9,251 nucleotides of DNA from Nitriliruptoraceae bacterium (GCA_007120485.1 SKNP01000318.1:1-9251), one strand, 5' to 3'. Shown: positions 1 through 6,580, numbered from the stretch's first letter. Program-made: numbers and translations. The notes: a model not told the origin generated them from the letters alone.

Positions 1-2
1 AC

Positions 3-563
3 GCGCTCACCGCCGGCACCGACCGCACCGTCAACCGCCTGATCCGGGGGTTCATCGCGGTCGCGGTGCTCGGGTGGACCGCCAGCGCGATCCTCACCGC
101 GATCCACTTCTGGGTCCTGCCACTCCCCGCCGGGGTGGAACCGCAGGGCGCCATGGCGGTGATGCACAGCCCGTGGGCCTACATCGGACCCATCCCGCTG
201 GCGACGATCGGCGCCGCCTACTACGTCGTCATGATCGCGGCGGGAGCGACCTGGCTGCACACCAAGCACCGGTTGCTCGAGCGGGCCCTGCTGCCCCTGA
301 CCGCGATGGGCGTGGCGTTCTCCGCGGTGTTCGTCTACCTCCAACTGGTGCCGATCGGGGCGATCTGCCCGTTCTGCATGGTCTCGGCGGGAGCGACCAC
401 GACCCTGTTCGTTCTGGAACTGGTCATCCGCAAGCGCGGCGGCACCGCCAACGCGCCCGTCGTCACGGCGGAGCGGGTGTGGCCCGCCACCTTCGTGGCC
501 GTGATGGCCATGACCATCCTGGCGATGTGGTCGCTGACGGTCCTGCCGCTGCCGGGGAACTGA
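3..563 (+). CDS. VKOR-family membrane thiol oxidoreductase, 5' end outside the window
   Basis: VKOR-family proteins are integral membrane enzymes that oxidise a DsbA- or thioredoxin-like partner and pass the electrons to quinone. The frame is open to the left edge. The only start codon seen is a GTG at 66, but it falls inside the first hydrophobic segment (open frame from base 48), so the true start is probably upstream. Counting from that GTG, hydrophobic segments lie near 1-20, 41-63, 74-97, 101-122 and 139-161, which is the five-helix bacterial pattern. The quinone-site motif CPFC is at 101-104, at the start of helix 4, and the loop/helix-2 signature HSPWA...IPLATIGAAYY is at 34-53. The two loop cysteines expected before that signature are absent; A29 or its neighbour occupies the second position. 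No fused thioredoxin domain follows. The csoR-like gene starts 148 bases downstream. The family call is firm; redox activity with the usual mechanism is uncertain. Confidence 0.85.
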   Translation, partial: ALTAGTDRTVNRLIRGFIAVAVLGWTASAILTAIHFWVLPLPAGVEPQGAMAVMHSPWAYIGPIPLATIGAAYYVVMIAAGATWLHTKHRLLERALLPLTAMGVAFSAVFVYLQLVPIGAICPFCMVSAGATTTLFVLELVIRKRGGTANAPVVTAERVWPATFVAVMAMTILAMWSLTVLPLPGN

Positions 564-629
564 GCGCGGGGCACCCGGGGCAGGGCACCAGGGCGCGCGG
601 GGCGTCCAGCGCGGGGTCGGGCCGCGACA

Positions 630-687
630 GGCAGGGTCGCCGGAAGGTCGCCGGTGGCCCTGCCCGTCCGGGCCGGCCGGTTACCGT
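630..687 (+). promoter_or_regulatory. Possible promoter/operator region of the csoR-like gene
   Basis: The 148-base gap before the repressor gene holds several overlapping symmetries. GGCAGGG (630-636) and CCCTGCC (658-664) form a perfect 7-base inverted repeat. Between them GGTCGCCGG occurs twice (635-643, 646-654) with an 11-base period. A near-palindrome CGGTTACCG (678-686) overlaps TACCGT (682-687), which fits an actinobacterial -10 (TANNNT). No good -35 is seen. CsoR-family repressors often bind GC-rich symmetrical sites over their own promoters, so autoregulation is plausible. The inverted repeat could equally be a weak terminator for the VKOR gene, although no T-tract follows it. In DNA this GC-rich, short symmetries arise easily by chance. 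Confidence 0.28.
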
Positions 688-711
688 GCCGGCGGCGACA
701 GGAGGCGGGTC

Positions 712-978
712 ATGGACGTGCGGGAACTCGGTGAGGAGCCGGTGAAGCGAGCCGGCGGTCGGCTGCGACGCGTCGAGGGGCAGGTCCGCGCGATCGAGCG
801 GATGCTCGACGAGGGCGAGGATTGCGAACAGGTCCTGCGTCAGATCGCCGCCGCGAGCAAGGCGTTGCGCCGGGTCGGGGTGCAGTTGGCCGTCGAAGGG
901 GTCGAGCGGTGCGTGACCGATGGGGACGCGGACGCTGACCTCGAGCGGTTCCAGCGGGCCTTCCTCGAGCTGTCCTAG
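712..978 (+). CDS. CsoR/RcnR/CstR-family (DUF156) transcriptional repressor
   Basis: This is an 88-residue, all-helical DNA-binding repressor of the family that senses Cu(I), Ni(II)/Co(II) or persulfides. The start ATG is preceded by GGAGG at 701-705 with a 6-base spacer. The family signature RLRRVEGQVRAIERML is at 17-32, followed by C38, the VLRQIAAASKAL helix (41-52) and C67 in VERCV. CsoR copper sensors have Cys, then a Tyr before it, plus a His four residues before the second Cys. Here the residue before C38 is D37 and the expected His is G63, so the pattern is C-G-C. That fits a dithiol or persulfide sensor such as CstR better than a copper sensor, though ligand specificity is inferred. 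The adjacent upstream gene is a VKOR-type thiol oxidoreductase, which is compatible with a redox or sulfur theme. Confidence 0.9.
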   Translation: MDVRELGEEPVKRAGGRLRRVEGQVRAIERMLDEGEDCEQVLRQIAAASKALRRVGVQLAVEGVERCVTDGDADADLERFQRAFLELS

Positions 979-983
979 GTGAT

Positions 984-1017
984 CTGCCGCTCGGTGGCGT
1001 GGCCAACCGACCGGCGG
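984..1017. terminator. Hairpin between convergent genes, possible bidirectional terminator
   Basis: Bases 984-995 pair with 1006-1017 around a 10-base loop. The core is GCCG/CGGC plus TCGGT/ACCGA with one C-C mismatch and one T-G wobble. It occupies almost all of the 42-base gap between the stop of the plus-strand repressor gene (978) and the stop of the minus-strand crotonase gene (1021), where a shared terminator is expected. There is no T-tract on either side, so this would be a U-less GC hairpin as commonly proposed in actinobacteria. Confidence 0.5.
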
Positions 1018-1020
1018 CGC

Positions 1021-1812
1021 TCACCGGCCCTCGAACCGCGGGGGGCGTCGATCACGTGCCGCAGCGAGCCCTTCGACCAGGTCATCCGAGCCGTAGCTGA
1101 CCGCCTGCGCGGCCGCCTCGGCTGCCAGCGCCGCGTCGAGGTCCTGGTGCTCGACGGCCGCCAGCGTCCGCTTCAACTGGCGGACGGTGCCCGGCGCGGA
1201 CGAGGCGATCCGAGTGGCCAGGTCCACCGCCTTCGGGACCACCTCATCGGCTGCGGTGGCCTCCAGGGCCAGCCCTTGCGAGGCGGCGGTGGCGCCGTCG
1301 GTCAGCTCGCCGGTGTAGAGCCAGGCTGCCGCCTGCTGCGCGCCCAACAGGCGCGGCAGGAACCAGGTGCCCCCCATCCCGGGATGCAGTCCCAGCTTGG
1401 CGAAGTTGAGTCCGACCTTGGCGTCCACGGCGACGAGCCGGAGGTCACACGCCAGGGCGACGCACAAGCCGGCGCCGACGGCGTGCCCGTTGATAGCGGC
1501 GATCACCGGCACCGGCACGTCTCGGATGGCGAGGAACCGGCGGTAGAAGGCCTGCATCGTGTCCGTCGCGTCGAAGCCGGTCTCGCGGGTCCGGCTCGAG
1601 AGGTCCTCGAGCATCGCCAGATCGCCGCCACCGGAGAACGCCGGTGGGGTCCCGGTCAGCACCACGACGCGGACGTCCTGGTCTTCGGTGAGCTCGGTGC
1701 AGCGCTGTGCGAGGGCGTCGCCCATCGCGTCGGTCATCGCGTTGCGACGGTCGGGATCGTCCAGGGTCAGGATCGCGACACCGTCGTCGCGACGTTCGAG
1801 CTGCACGGCCAT
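1021..1812 (-). CDS. Crotonase-superfamily (enoyl-CoA hydratase/isomerase-like) protein
   Basis: A 263-residue protein of typical crotonase length, acting on acyl-CoA thioesters in the cytoplasm. The start at 1812 is preferred over the ATG ten codons upstream (1842) because GGAGG lies 5 bases before it. Oxyanion-hole elements are clear: AFSGGGDLAML near residues 57-67 and INGHAVGAG...ACDLRL near 105-124, then the GLHPGMGGT loop and PRLLG helix. The two glutamates that catalyse hydration in classical crotonase (Glu144 and Glu164 of the rat enzyme) align with Phe and Ala here, so it is probably not a normal enoyl-CoA hydratase. An isomerase, hydrolase or other crotonase activity is possible; the substrate cannot be read from the sequence. 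It is the last gene of the minus-strand run, 59 bases after the rimK-like gene. Confidence 0.88.
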   Translation of the reverse strand: MAVQLERRDDGVAILTLDDPDRRNAMTDAMGDALAQRCTELTEDQDVRVVVLTGTPPAFSGGGDLAMLEDLSSRTRETGFDATDTMQAFYRRFLAIRDVPVPVIAAINGHAVGAGLCVALACDLRLVAVDAKVGLNFAKLGLHPGMGGTWFLPRLLGAQQAAAWLYTGELTDGATAASQGLALEATAADEVVPKAVDLATRIASSAPGTVRQLKRTLAAVEHQDLDAALAAEAAAQAVSYGSDDLVEGLAAARDRRPPRFEGR

Positions 1813-1871
1813 GGCCGCCTCCGGGTCGGAACGCGACACCATCGTCGACGCGGTGCCGGGGGACGGACGGT

Positions 1872-3170
1872 TCAGGTGGTCGGCTGGTCGTCGCTGAGGT
1901 CGTTGCCGGGGTCGTCGTAGCCTTCCATGTCCGGTTCCTCGTGCTGCTCCTCGCCGCGATCGTCGTCGGTGCCCTCGACCTGTTCAGCGGCGTCCTCCGG
2001 CAGCGGTGCGAGCTTCGGACGGGCACGCCGACGGCGGCGGGCGGGGACGAGGTCGCGCATCTCCTCGTACCTGCCGAAACACAGCAGTCGGTCATGGGCC
2101 TCGAGCTCGCGGGTGCCCTTGGGGTTGGGCACGACCTTCGCCCCGCGACTGAGCGTGAGCACGGTGATGTCGCGCTCGCGCAGACCGGACTGGGCCAGCG
2201 TCTTGCCCACGATGCTGGAACCCTCACCGATCTCGAGCTCCGCGACGCCGTAGCTGGCGCTGACCGTCAGACGCTGTCGGACGTCGAGTTCGGGGAAGGC
2301 CACCTGGTTGGCGAGGAAGTCGATGACCGCGCCGGCGATGTCGAGGTCGGTGGCGGTCTCGATCCCTTCGAGGCCGGGGGAGGAGTTGACCTCCATCACC
2401 AGCGGCCCCTTGTCGCTCTCCAACATGTCCACGCCAGCGACCTTGAGCCCCATGATCTGTGCCGCCTGGACCGCGACCCGTTCGGCCTCCTCGTCGAGCT
2501 CGACCACCTGCGTGCTCCCGCCGCGGTGGACGTTGGAGCGGAACTCGTCGCCCGTCGCGCTGCGGCGCATCGCGGCGACCACCCGGTCACCGATCACGAA
2601 GGCCCGGACGTCGCTGCCGCGGCTCTCCGCGATGAACTCCTGCACCAGCACGTTCTGCCGGGTCGACTGGAGCGTCTCGATGACGGCCTCCGCGACCTTC
2701 TTGTCCGGTGCCAGGATCACGCCGATGCCCTGCGTTCCCTCCAACAGCTTGATGACGACCGGGGCCCCGCCGACGCGCTCGATCGCCGGTGGCACGTCCG
2801 CCCGGTCGCGGACGAACGTGGTCGCCGGCATCTTCACGTCGTGGCGCGAGAGGATCTGCATCGCGCGCAACTTGTCGCGGGAGTTGGCGATCCCCGCCGC
2901 CGTGTTCGGCGTGAAGACGTCGATCTGCTCGAACTGCCGTACGACGGCCAGACCGAAGAACGTGATCGACGCGCCGATCCGGGGCATGATCGCGTCGTAG
3001 TCCGACAACGGCTTGCCGCGGTACTGCAGGTCGGGTTCGTCCGAGGAGAGGTCGATCGCGAACCGCAGGGTGTTGAGCACCTTGACGTCGTGGCCGCGTT
3101 CGATCGCGGCCGCACGCAGCCGGCGCGTGCTGTAGCTGTTCGGGGCTCGGGAGAGGATGGCGAGCTTCAT
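1872..3170 (-). CDS. rimK: RimK-type ATP-grasp glutamate ligase with C-terminal RCK_C (TrkA_C) domain
   Basis: RimK uses ATP to add glutamates to protein C-termini (ribosomal protein S6 in E. coli). Residues 1-290 follow E. coli RimK closely: MKLAILSR start, PRIGASITFFG (63-73), SRDKLRAMQ (97-105), K141 and the flexible EGTQGIGV loop (144-151), VQEF (176-179), FRSNVHRGG (210-218), D248, and MEVNSSPGLEGIE (259-271) with metal ligands E260 and N262. Residues about 300-376 are an extra domain with the RCK_C/TrkA_C pattern (IVGKTLAQSGLRERDITVL, then a GD-like HDRLLCFG strand), a fold that binds small ligands in potassium channels and transporters. An Arg-rich hinge (378-386) and an acidic, disordered tail (391-432) follow. 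E. coli RimK is about 300 residues, so this is 130 longer. The start has AAGGG 9 bases upstream. It lies 78 bases after the cobU-cobT fusion. The protein target is unknown. Confidence 0.9.
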   Translation of the reverse strand: MKLAILSRAPNSYSTRRLRAAAIERGHDVKVLNTLRFAIDLSSDEPDLQYRGKPLSDYDAIMPRIGASITFFGLAVVRQFEQIDVFTPNTAAGIANSRDKLRAMQILSRHDVKMPATTFVRDRADVPPAIERVGGAPVVIKLLEGTQGIGVILAPDKKVAEAVIETLQSTRQNVLVQEFIAESRGSDVRAFVIGDRVVAAMRRSATGDEFRSNVHRGGSTQVVELDEEAERVAVQAAQIMGLKVAGVDMLESDKGPLVMEVNSSPGLEGIETATDLDIAGAVIDFLANQVAFPELDVRQRLTVSASYGVAELEIGEGSSIVGKTLAQSGLRERDITVLTLSRGAKVVPNPKGTRELEAHDRLLCFGRYEEMRDLVPARRRRRARPKLAPLPEDAAEQVEGTDDDRGEEQHEEPDMEGYDDPGNDLSDDQPTT

Positions 3171-3248
3171 CCGGCGGCACCCTTGGTTCGTGGTCGGGGG
3201 CTCATGACGCTAGCGGCTGCCTCGGGGCGGCTGTACCGGCCCGTGCGG

Positions 3249-4940
3249 TCAACCGAGGTCGAGATCGTCCAGCGAGGCGACGTCGGCGAGCAGCCGGGCA
3301 GCCGTCTGGACGAGCGGGACGCCCAGCAGCGCCCCGCTGCCCTCGCCGAGGGCGAGGTCGAGGTCGAGCAGCGGCCGCAGGCCCAGGTGTTCGATCGCGA
3401 TCGTCGCGCCCGGTTCGGTCGATCGGTGACCAGCGATGAGATGGTCAGCCAGCGCCGGCGCGAGGGCGATGGCGACCAGCGCCGCGGCGTCGGAGACCAC
3501 CCCGTCGAGCACGACCGGTACCTGCCGGGCGGCCGCAGCCAGCAGCATGCCGACGACCGCGGCGTGCTCGGCGCCACCCACCACCGAGAGGGTGGTCATC
3601 GGATCGGTCGGTTCGTCGGCGATCCGGTCCAGAGCGCGCTCGACCAAGGCCACCTTGGCGGCGAGCCCGTCCGCGTCCAACCCGGTGCCGGGGCCGGTGG
3701 TCTCCGCCGCGGGGCGCCCGGTGAGTCGCGACACCAGCGCCGCGCTGGCCGTCGTGTTGGTGATGCCGACGTCGCCCGGGAGCAGCAGGTCGGCGCCATC
3801 GTCGATGAGTGCGTCGGCTGCGGCTGCCCCGGCGAGCACGGCGGCGACCGCCTGCTCCCGGGTCAACGCCGGCGCCATGGTCAGATCGTCGGTGCCGTCG
3901 AGCACGCGTGCGCGGACCAGGCGCGGGTGCTCGGCGATGGGCTCGGCGAGCCCCACGTCCAGCACGACCACGCGGGCACCGACGCTCGCCGCCGCGGCGG
4001 ACGCGCCGGCGCGGCCCTCGCACAGCAGCGAGGCGATCGCCCGGCTGACCGTCCGAGGCCACGGGCTGACGCCCTGCTGGTGCACGCCATGGTCCCCGGC
4101 AGCGACCAACAGCGCCGGTCGCTCCGGGGGTGCCGGTGGGACGCGTCCGGTGATGCCCGCCAGACGCACCGCCAGTTCGCCGAGTTCGCCCAGCGCACCG
4201 GGCGGGACCGCGCGGGTCTCGAGGCGAGCACGGGCCGTCGCGACCACCTCGGCGTCGACGGGTCGGACCGCGGCGATGCGGGTCCTCAACGCGGCGTCGA
4301 GGTCCCCGACGTGGGCGGCGACCTGCGGTGCCGGTCGCTGCCCCCACGGTGGCGGGGCGACCTGACCGAGCGGTGGTGGCTCCGCGGGGAGCAGGTGGAC
4401 GCGGCCGGCGACCACCTGGCGGACCTGGCTGGCGGCGGCGGACAGCCGTTGGAGGCAGCGACCGTGGAGGTCGACGTACCGGCGGGTGTCGGCGCCGATC
4501 GCGTGCAGGCCGACCCCGGGCTCGCCCGCGATGGCGATGGTCAAGCCCGGGCGTCCCGCGGCGGCGTTCGCCCACCGCCCGAGGTCGTTGACCAGCCGTT
4601 CGGCCGTCGCGGCGCCGTCCGGGCCGAGCGGCGCGACGCCCTCGCCGGTGAACAGGCCCCGGTCGGTCATGGCCTGTGCCAACCAGGTGTCGAGCGCATC
4701 GACCAGCACCGTGTCCCGAGGTTCGGTGTCGGCCAGCGCGTGGGTGAGGTCGAAGGTCTCGAGCGTGCGCCAGGCCTCGGGCCGGTCGGCGCGATGACGG
4801 GCGATACGTTCAGCGAGTTCGGGGTCGTCGCCGCGTGCGGGGGCGACGACCGTGACGGGTTCTCCGGCGGCGGTCGCCAGCGCGGCGGCGTGCGAGGACT
4901 TGCCGGCCTTCTGACCGCCGACGATCAGCACGAGCGACAT
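3249..4940 (-). CDS. cobU-cobT: Fused CobU-CobT: adenosylcobinamide kinase/guanylyltransferase and DMB phosphoribosyltransferase
   Basis: One 563-residue frame carries two cobalamin enzymes. Residues 1-184 are CobU, which phosphorylates adenosylcobinamide and adds GMP: P-loop GGQKAGKS (8-15), RIARHRADRPEAWRTLE (45-61) with the nucleotidylated H49, VDALDTWL (80-87) and the GVGLHAIGADTRRYVD segment (142-157). A proline-rich linker spans about 185-207. Residues 210-563 are CobT, which makes alpha-ribazole phosphate from nicotinate mononucleotide and dimethylbenzimidazole: PPGALGELGEL (246-256), GDHGVHQQGVS (282-292), GDVGITNTTASA (389-400), GPGTGLDADGL (416-425), VLDGVVSDAAAL (477-488) and LGEGSGALLG (531-540) with the catalytic base E533. 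All key residues are kept in both halves, so both are likely active. The start has GGAGA 5 bases upstream. It sits between the phosphatase gene and rimK. Confidence 0.93.
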   Translation of the reverse strand: MSLVLIVGGQKAGKSSHAAALATAAGEPVTVVAPARGDDPELAERIARHRADRPEAWRTLETFDLTHALADTEPRDTVLVDALDTWLAQAMTDRGLFTGEGVAPLGPDGAATAERLVNDLGRWANAAAGRPGLTIAIAGEPGVGLHAIGADTRRYVDLHGRCLQRLSAAASQVRQVVAGRVHLLPAEPPPLGQVAPPPWGQRPAPQVAAHVGDLDAALRTRIAAVRPVDAEVVATARARLETRAVPPGALGELGELAVRLAGITGRVPPAPPERPALLVAAGDHGVHQQGVSPWPRTVSRAIASLLCEGRAGASAAAASVGARVVVLDVGLAEPIAEHPRLVRARVLDGTDDLTMAPALTREQAVAAVLAGAAAADALIDDGADLLLPGDVGITNTTASAALVSRLTGRPAAETTGPGTGLDADGLAAKVALVERALDRIADEPTDPMTTLSVVGGAEHAAVVGMLLAAAARQVPVVLDGVVSDAAALVAIALAPALADHLIAGHRSTEPGATIAIEHLGLRPLLDLDLALGEGSGALLGVPLVQTAARLLADVASLDDLDLG

Positions 4941-4983
4941 CGGGTTCTCCGTGAGCGAGGTGCGGGGTCGGTGGTGGCCGGTC

Positions 4984-5005
4984 GGCGGGTCCGGATCGAC
5001 CCGCC
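4984..5005 (-). other. Perfect 8-bp hairpin between the phosphatase and cobU-cobT genes
   Basis: GGCGGGTC (4984-4991) and GACCCGCC (4998-5005) are perfect inverted repeats with a 6-base loop. The hairpin lies 31 bases beyond the phosphatase stop and 43 bases before the cobU-cobT start, in a 96-base gap that is wide for an operon. There is no T-tract. It may be a partial terminator, a processing site or an mRNA-stabilising structure. Confidence 0.4.
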
Positions 5006-5036
5006 CAGAGGAAGGGAGGTCGCCGGGTCGGCGCGC

Positions 5037-5630
5037 TCAGCCGCTGAACCGCTCGAGGGTGAACCGGTCGTCACCCCACGCGCGCAGTTCGGTGACCGTC
5101 GCGGTGCCCACCCGCAGCCGCAGCGCCACGGCCGGGGACAGCTCCAGGACGTGACCGACCGCGTGGGTGATCGGCCCACCGTGGCACACCACGACCGCGG
5201 TTCCCTCGCCGTCGCGGTCGTGCACCAGCCGAGTCAGCGCGTCGGCGATCCGCTCGCGCAGTCGCGTGAACGGCTCGCCACCCGGTGGGGTGAACGCGGC
5301 GAACGCCTCGGGATCGGTCTGGATCGCGTCGGGTGCCTCGGCCCACAGCTCCTCCCATGGGCGGCCTTCCCAGTCCCCGAGGTCACGCTCGATCCAGCCA
5401 TCCTCCACCGCGTCCACCGACAGCCCGGCCAGCGTGGCGGTCTCCTGCGTCCGCTGCGTGGGGGAGCGCACCACGTGGACCGGTCCCGACCGGTCGTCGA
5501 GGTGGAGTCGGTCGGCCAGGCGGGAGGCTTCGTCACGGCCCTCGTCCGACAGTGGCGGGTCGACCCGGCGACCGTAGGCGACCCCCCCGGCGGCCACCGC
5601 GCCGTGCCGCAGCAGCAGGAGCCGCATCAT
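5037..5630 (-). CDS. cobC: Histidine phosphatase, probable alpha-ribazole phosphatase (CobC-like)
   Basis: A 197-residue member of the phosphoglycerate-mutase-like histidine phosphatase family. The RHG motif is at 8-10 with H9 as the phosphorylated histidine; the SPTQRTQETA motif is at 56-65, the acid-bearing ERDLGDWEG at 81-89 and the second catalytic histidine, H150, in VVVCHGG. PPLSDEGRDEA (25-35) also matches the family. Its position between cobS and cobU-cobT supports a role in removing the 5'-phosphate of alpha-ribazole phosphate or adenosylcobalamin phosphate, the last step of nucleotide-loop assembly. Sequence alone cannot separate CobC from other members of this broad family, so the specific name rests on context. 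Two adjacent ATGs (5630 and 5627) are possible starts and the ribosome binding site is weak. Confidence 0.8.
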   Translation of the reverse strand: MMRLLLLRHGAVAAGGVAYGRRVDPPLSDEGRDEASRLADRLHLDDRSGPVHVVRSPTQRTQETATLAGLSVDAVEDGWIERDLGDWEGRPWEELWAEAPDAIQTDPEAFAAFTPPGGEPFTRLRERIADALTRLVHDRDGEGTAVVVCHGGPITHAVGHVLELSPAVALRLRVGTATVTELRAWGDDRFTLERFSG

Positions 5631-5678
5631 CGGTCGCGGTCCCGCTCGGACGATCCGGCCGGACGGAGGGCGACGCCT

Positions 5679-5701
5679 GGCCCGCAGTCCGTGGCCGGGC
5701 C
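5679..5701 (-). other. Short hairpin downstream of cobS
   Basis: GGCCCG (5679-5684) and CGGGCC (5696-5701) form a 6-bp stem with an 11-base loop, 11 bases beyond the cobS stop. A separate 10-base palindrome, TCCGGCCGGA (5654-5663), lies in the same 82-base gap before the phosphatase gene. Neither is followed by a T-tract. Both may be incidental in this GC-rich DNA. Confidence 0.22.
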
Positions 5702-5712
5702 GATCGGTGAGG

Positions 5713-6522
5713 TCAGAACCACAGCAGCTCCTGTCGGTCGAGGGCGACCACCGTCGCGGTGGCCAGGATCAGCGCGACCTGCTGGGTCGCGCCCAGCACG
5801 TCGCCGGTCAGCCCGCCGATCCGGCGGCGGGCAGCACGACGGAGGGCGGCGACCCCGAGCAGCGCCGCCAGCACCGGTGCCGGAGCGAACGGGCCGAGGG
5901 CGACGGCGACGGTCGCCAGCGTGACGATCAGCGCCACGGCACCGCCGAGCCATCCGATCGGCTCGGCGACCTTCGCGCCATGCCCCTGATCGCCGACCGG
6001 GGGAAGCCAGCGGATCTGGACCAGGATGGCGGCCCGCCCGACGACGTGGCCGACGAGGATCGCCGCCACGGCCGTGAGGATCGCCAACCCGGACAGCAGT
6101 GCGACGCGCAGGCCGAGCGCGGCGACCAAGGCGCAGGTCCCGTACACGCCGATCCGCGAGTCGCGCATGATCTCGATGCGGCGTTGCGGGTCCCAGCCGC
6201 CCCACAGTCCGTCGAAGGTGTCGGCCAGCCCGTCCTCGTGGAACGCGCCGGTGATCGCCACGGCCACGGTCACCGCCACGACCGCAGCGATCGCTCCACC
6301 GAACAGCATCGCGACGCCCGCGAACGAGGCGGCGACCAGGCCGCCGACGAGCACCCCGACCAACGGGAACGCGGCGGTGGCCCGACGCAGATCGCCGTCG
6401 ACCACGGGGATGCCCGGGACGGGCAGGCGGGTGAGGAACTGCAGCGCGACCGCGACCACGCGGGCAGCCTCACGGACACCGCGGTACGGCGGGATCGAGG
6501 CGCGGTGCGGGGGTGCGGTCAC
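5713..6522 (-). CDS. cobS: Adenosylcobinamide-GDP ribazoletransferase (cobalamin synthase)
   Basis: CobS is a polytopic membrane enzyme that joins adenosylcobinamide-GDP to alpha-ribazole (phosphate), giving adenosylcobalamin (phosphate). The 269-residue frame shows the N-terminal LQFLTRLPVP (27-36), PLVGVLVGG (53-61), the conserved GAFHEDGLADTFDGLWGG block (92-109) with its acidic metal-binding residues, RRIEIMRDSRIGVYG (114-128) and the C-terminal GGLTGDVLGA (236-245). Several hydrophobic helices lie between these blocks. The GTG at 6522 has only a weak GAAG upstream. A GTG at 6459, with GAGG 8 bases upstream, would begin MVAVALQFLTRLP and give a 248-residue protein closer to the family's usual length, so the shorter form is a real alternative. 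It is the first gene of the minus-strand cob run. No cobalamin riboswitch was recognised before it. Confidence 0.92.
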   Translation of the reverse strand: MTAPPHRASIPPYRGVREAARVVAVALQFLTRLPVPGIPVVDGDLRRATAAFPLVGVLVGGLVAASFAGVAMLFGGAIAAVVAVTVAVAITGAFHEDGLADTFDGLWGGWDPQRRIEIMRDSRIGVYGTCALVAALGLRVALLSGLAILTAVAAILVGHVVGRAAILVQIRWLPPVGDQGHGAKVAEPIGWLGGAVALIVTLATVAVALGPFAPAPVLAALLGVAALRRAARRRIGGLTGDVLGATQQVALILATATVVALDRQELLWF

Positions 6523-6580
6523 GGGCAGCTTCGGACGGCGGGTGGGAGCTCGCCGGCGGACCGTAGCGGCTCGGCGGTGA

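Noticed and set aside
1813..1842. Upstream ATG at 1842 as the start of the crotonase gene
   Set aside because: It adds ten residues outside the family's usual N-terminus, while the ATG at 1812 has a well-placed GGAGG.
3207..3252. Promoter for rimK, with TTGACC (minus strand, 3252-3247) and TAGCGT (3212-3207)
   Set aside because: The two elements are 34 bases apart, far too distant for a sigma-70-type promoter, and no better -10 lies at 16-19 bases.
1707..5924. A 4.2-kb open frame on the plus strand, antisense to the crotonase, rimK, cobU-cobT, phosphatase and part of cobS
   Set aside because: It opposes five well-supported genes, its product is Arg/Gly/His-rich with no recognisable motif, and long antisense frames are expected in DNA with very high GC at third codon positions.
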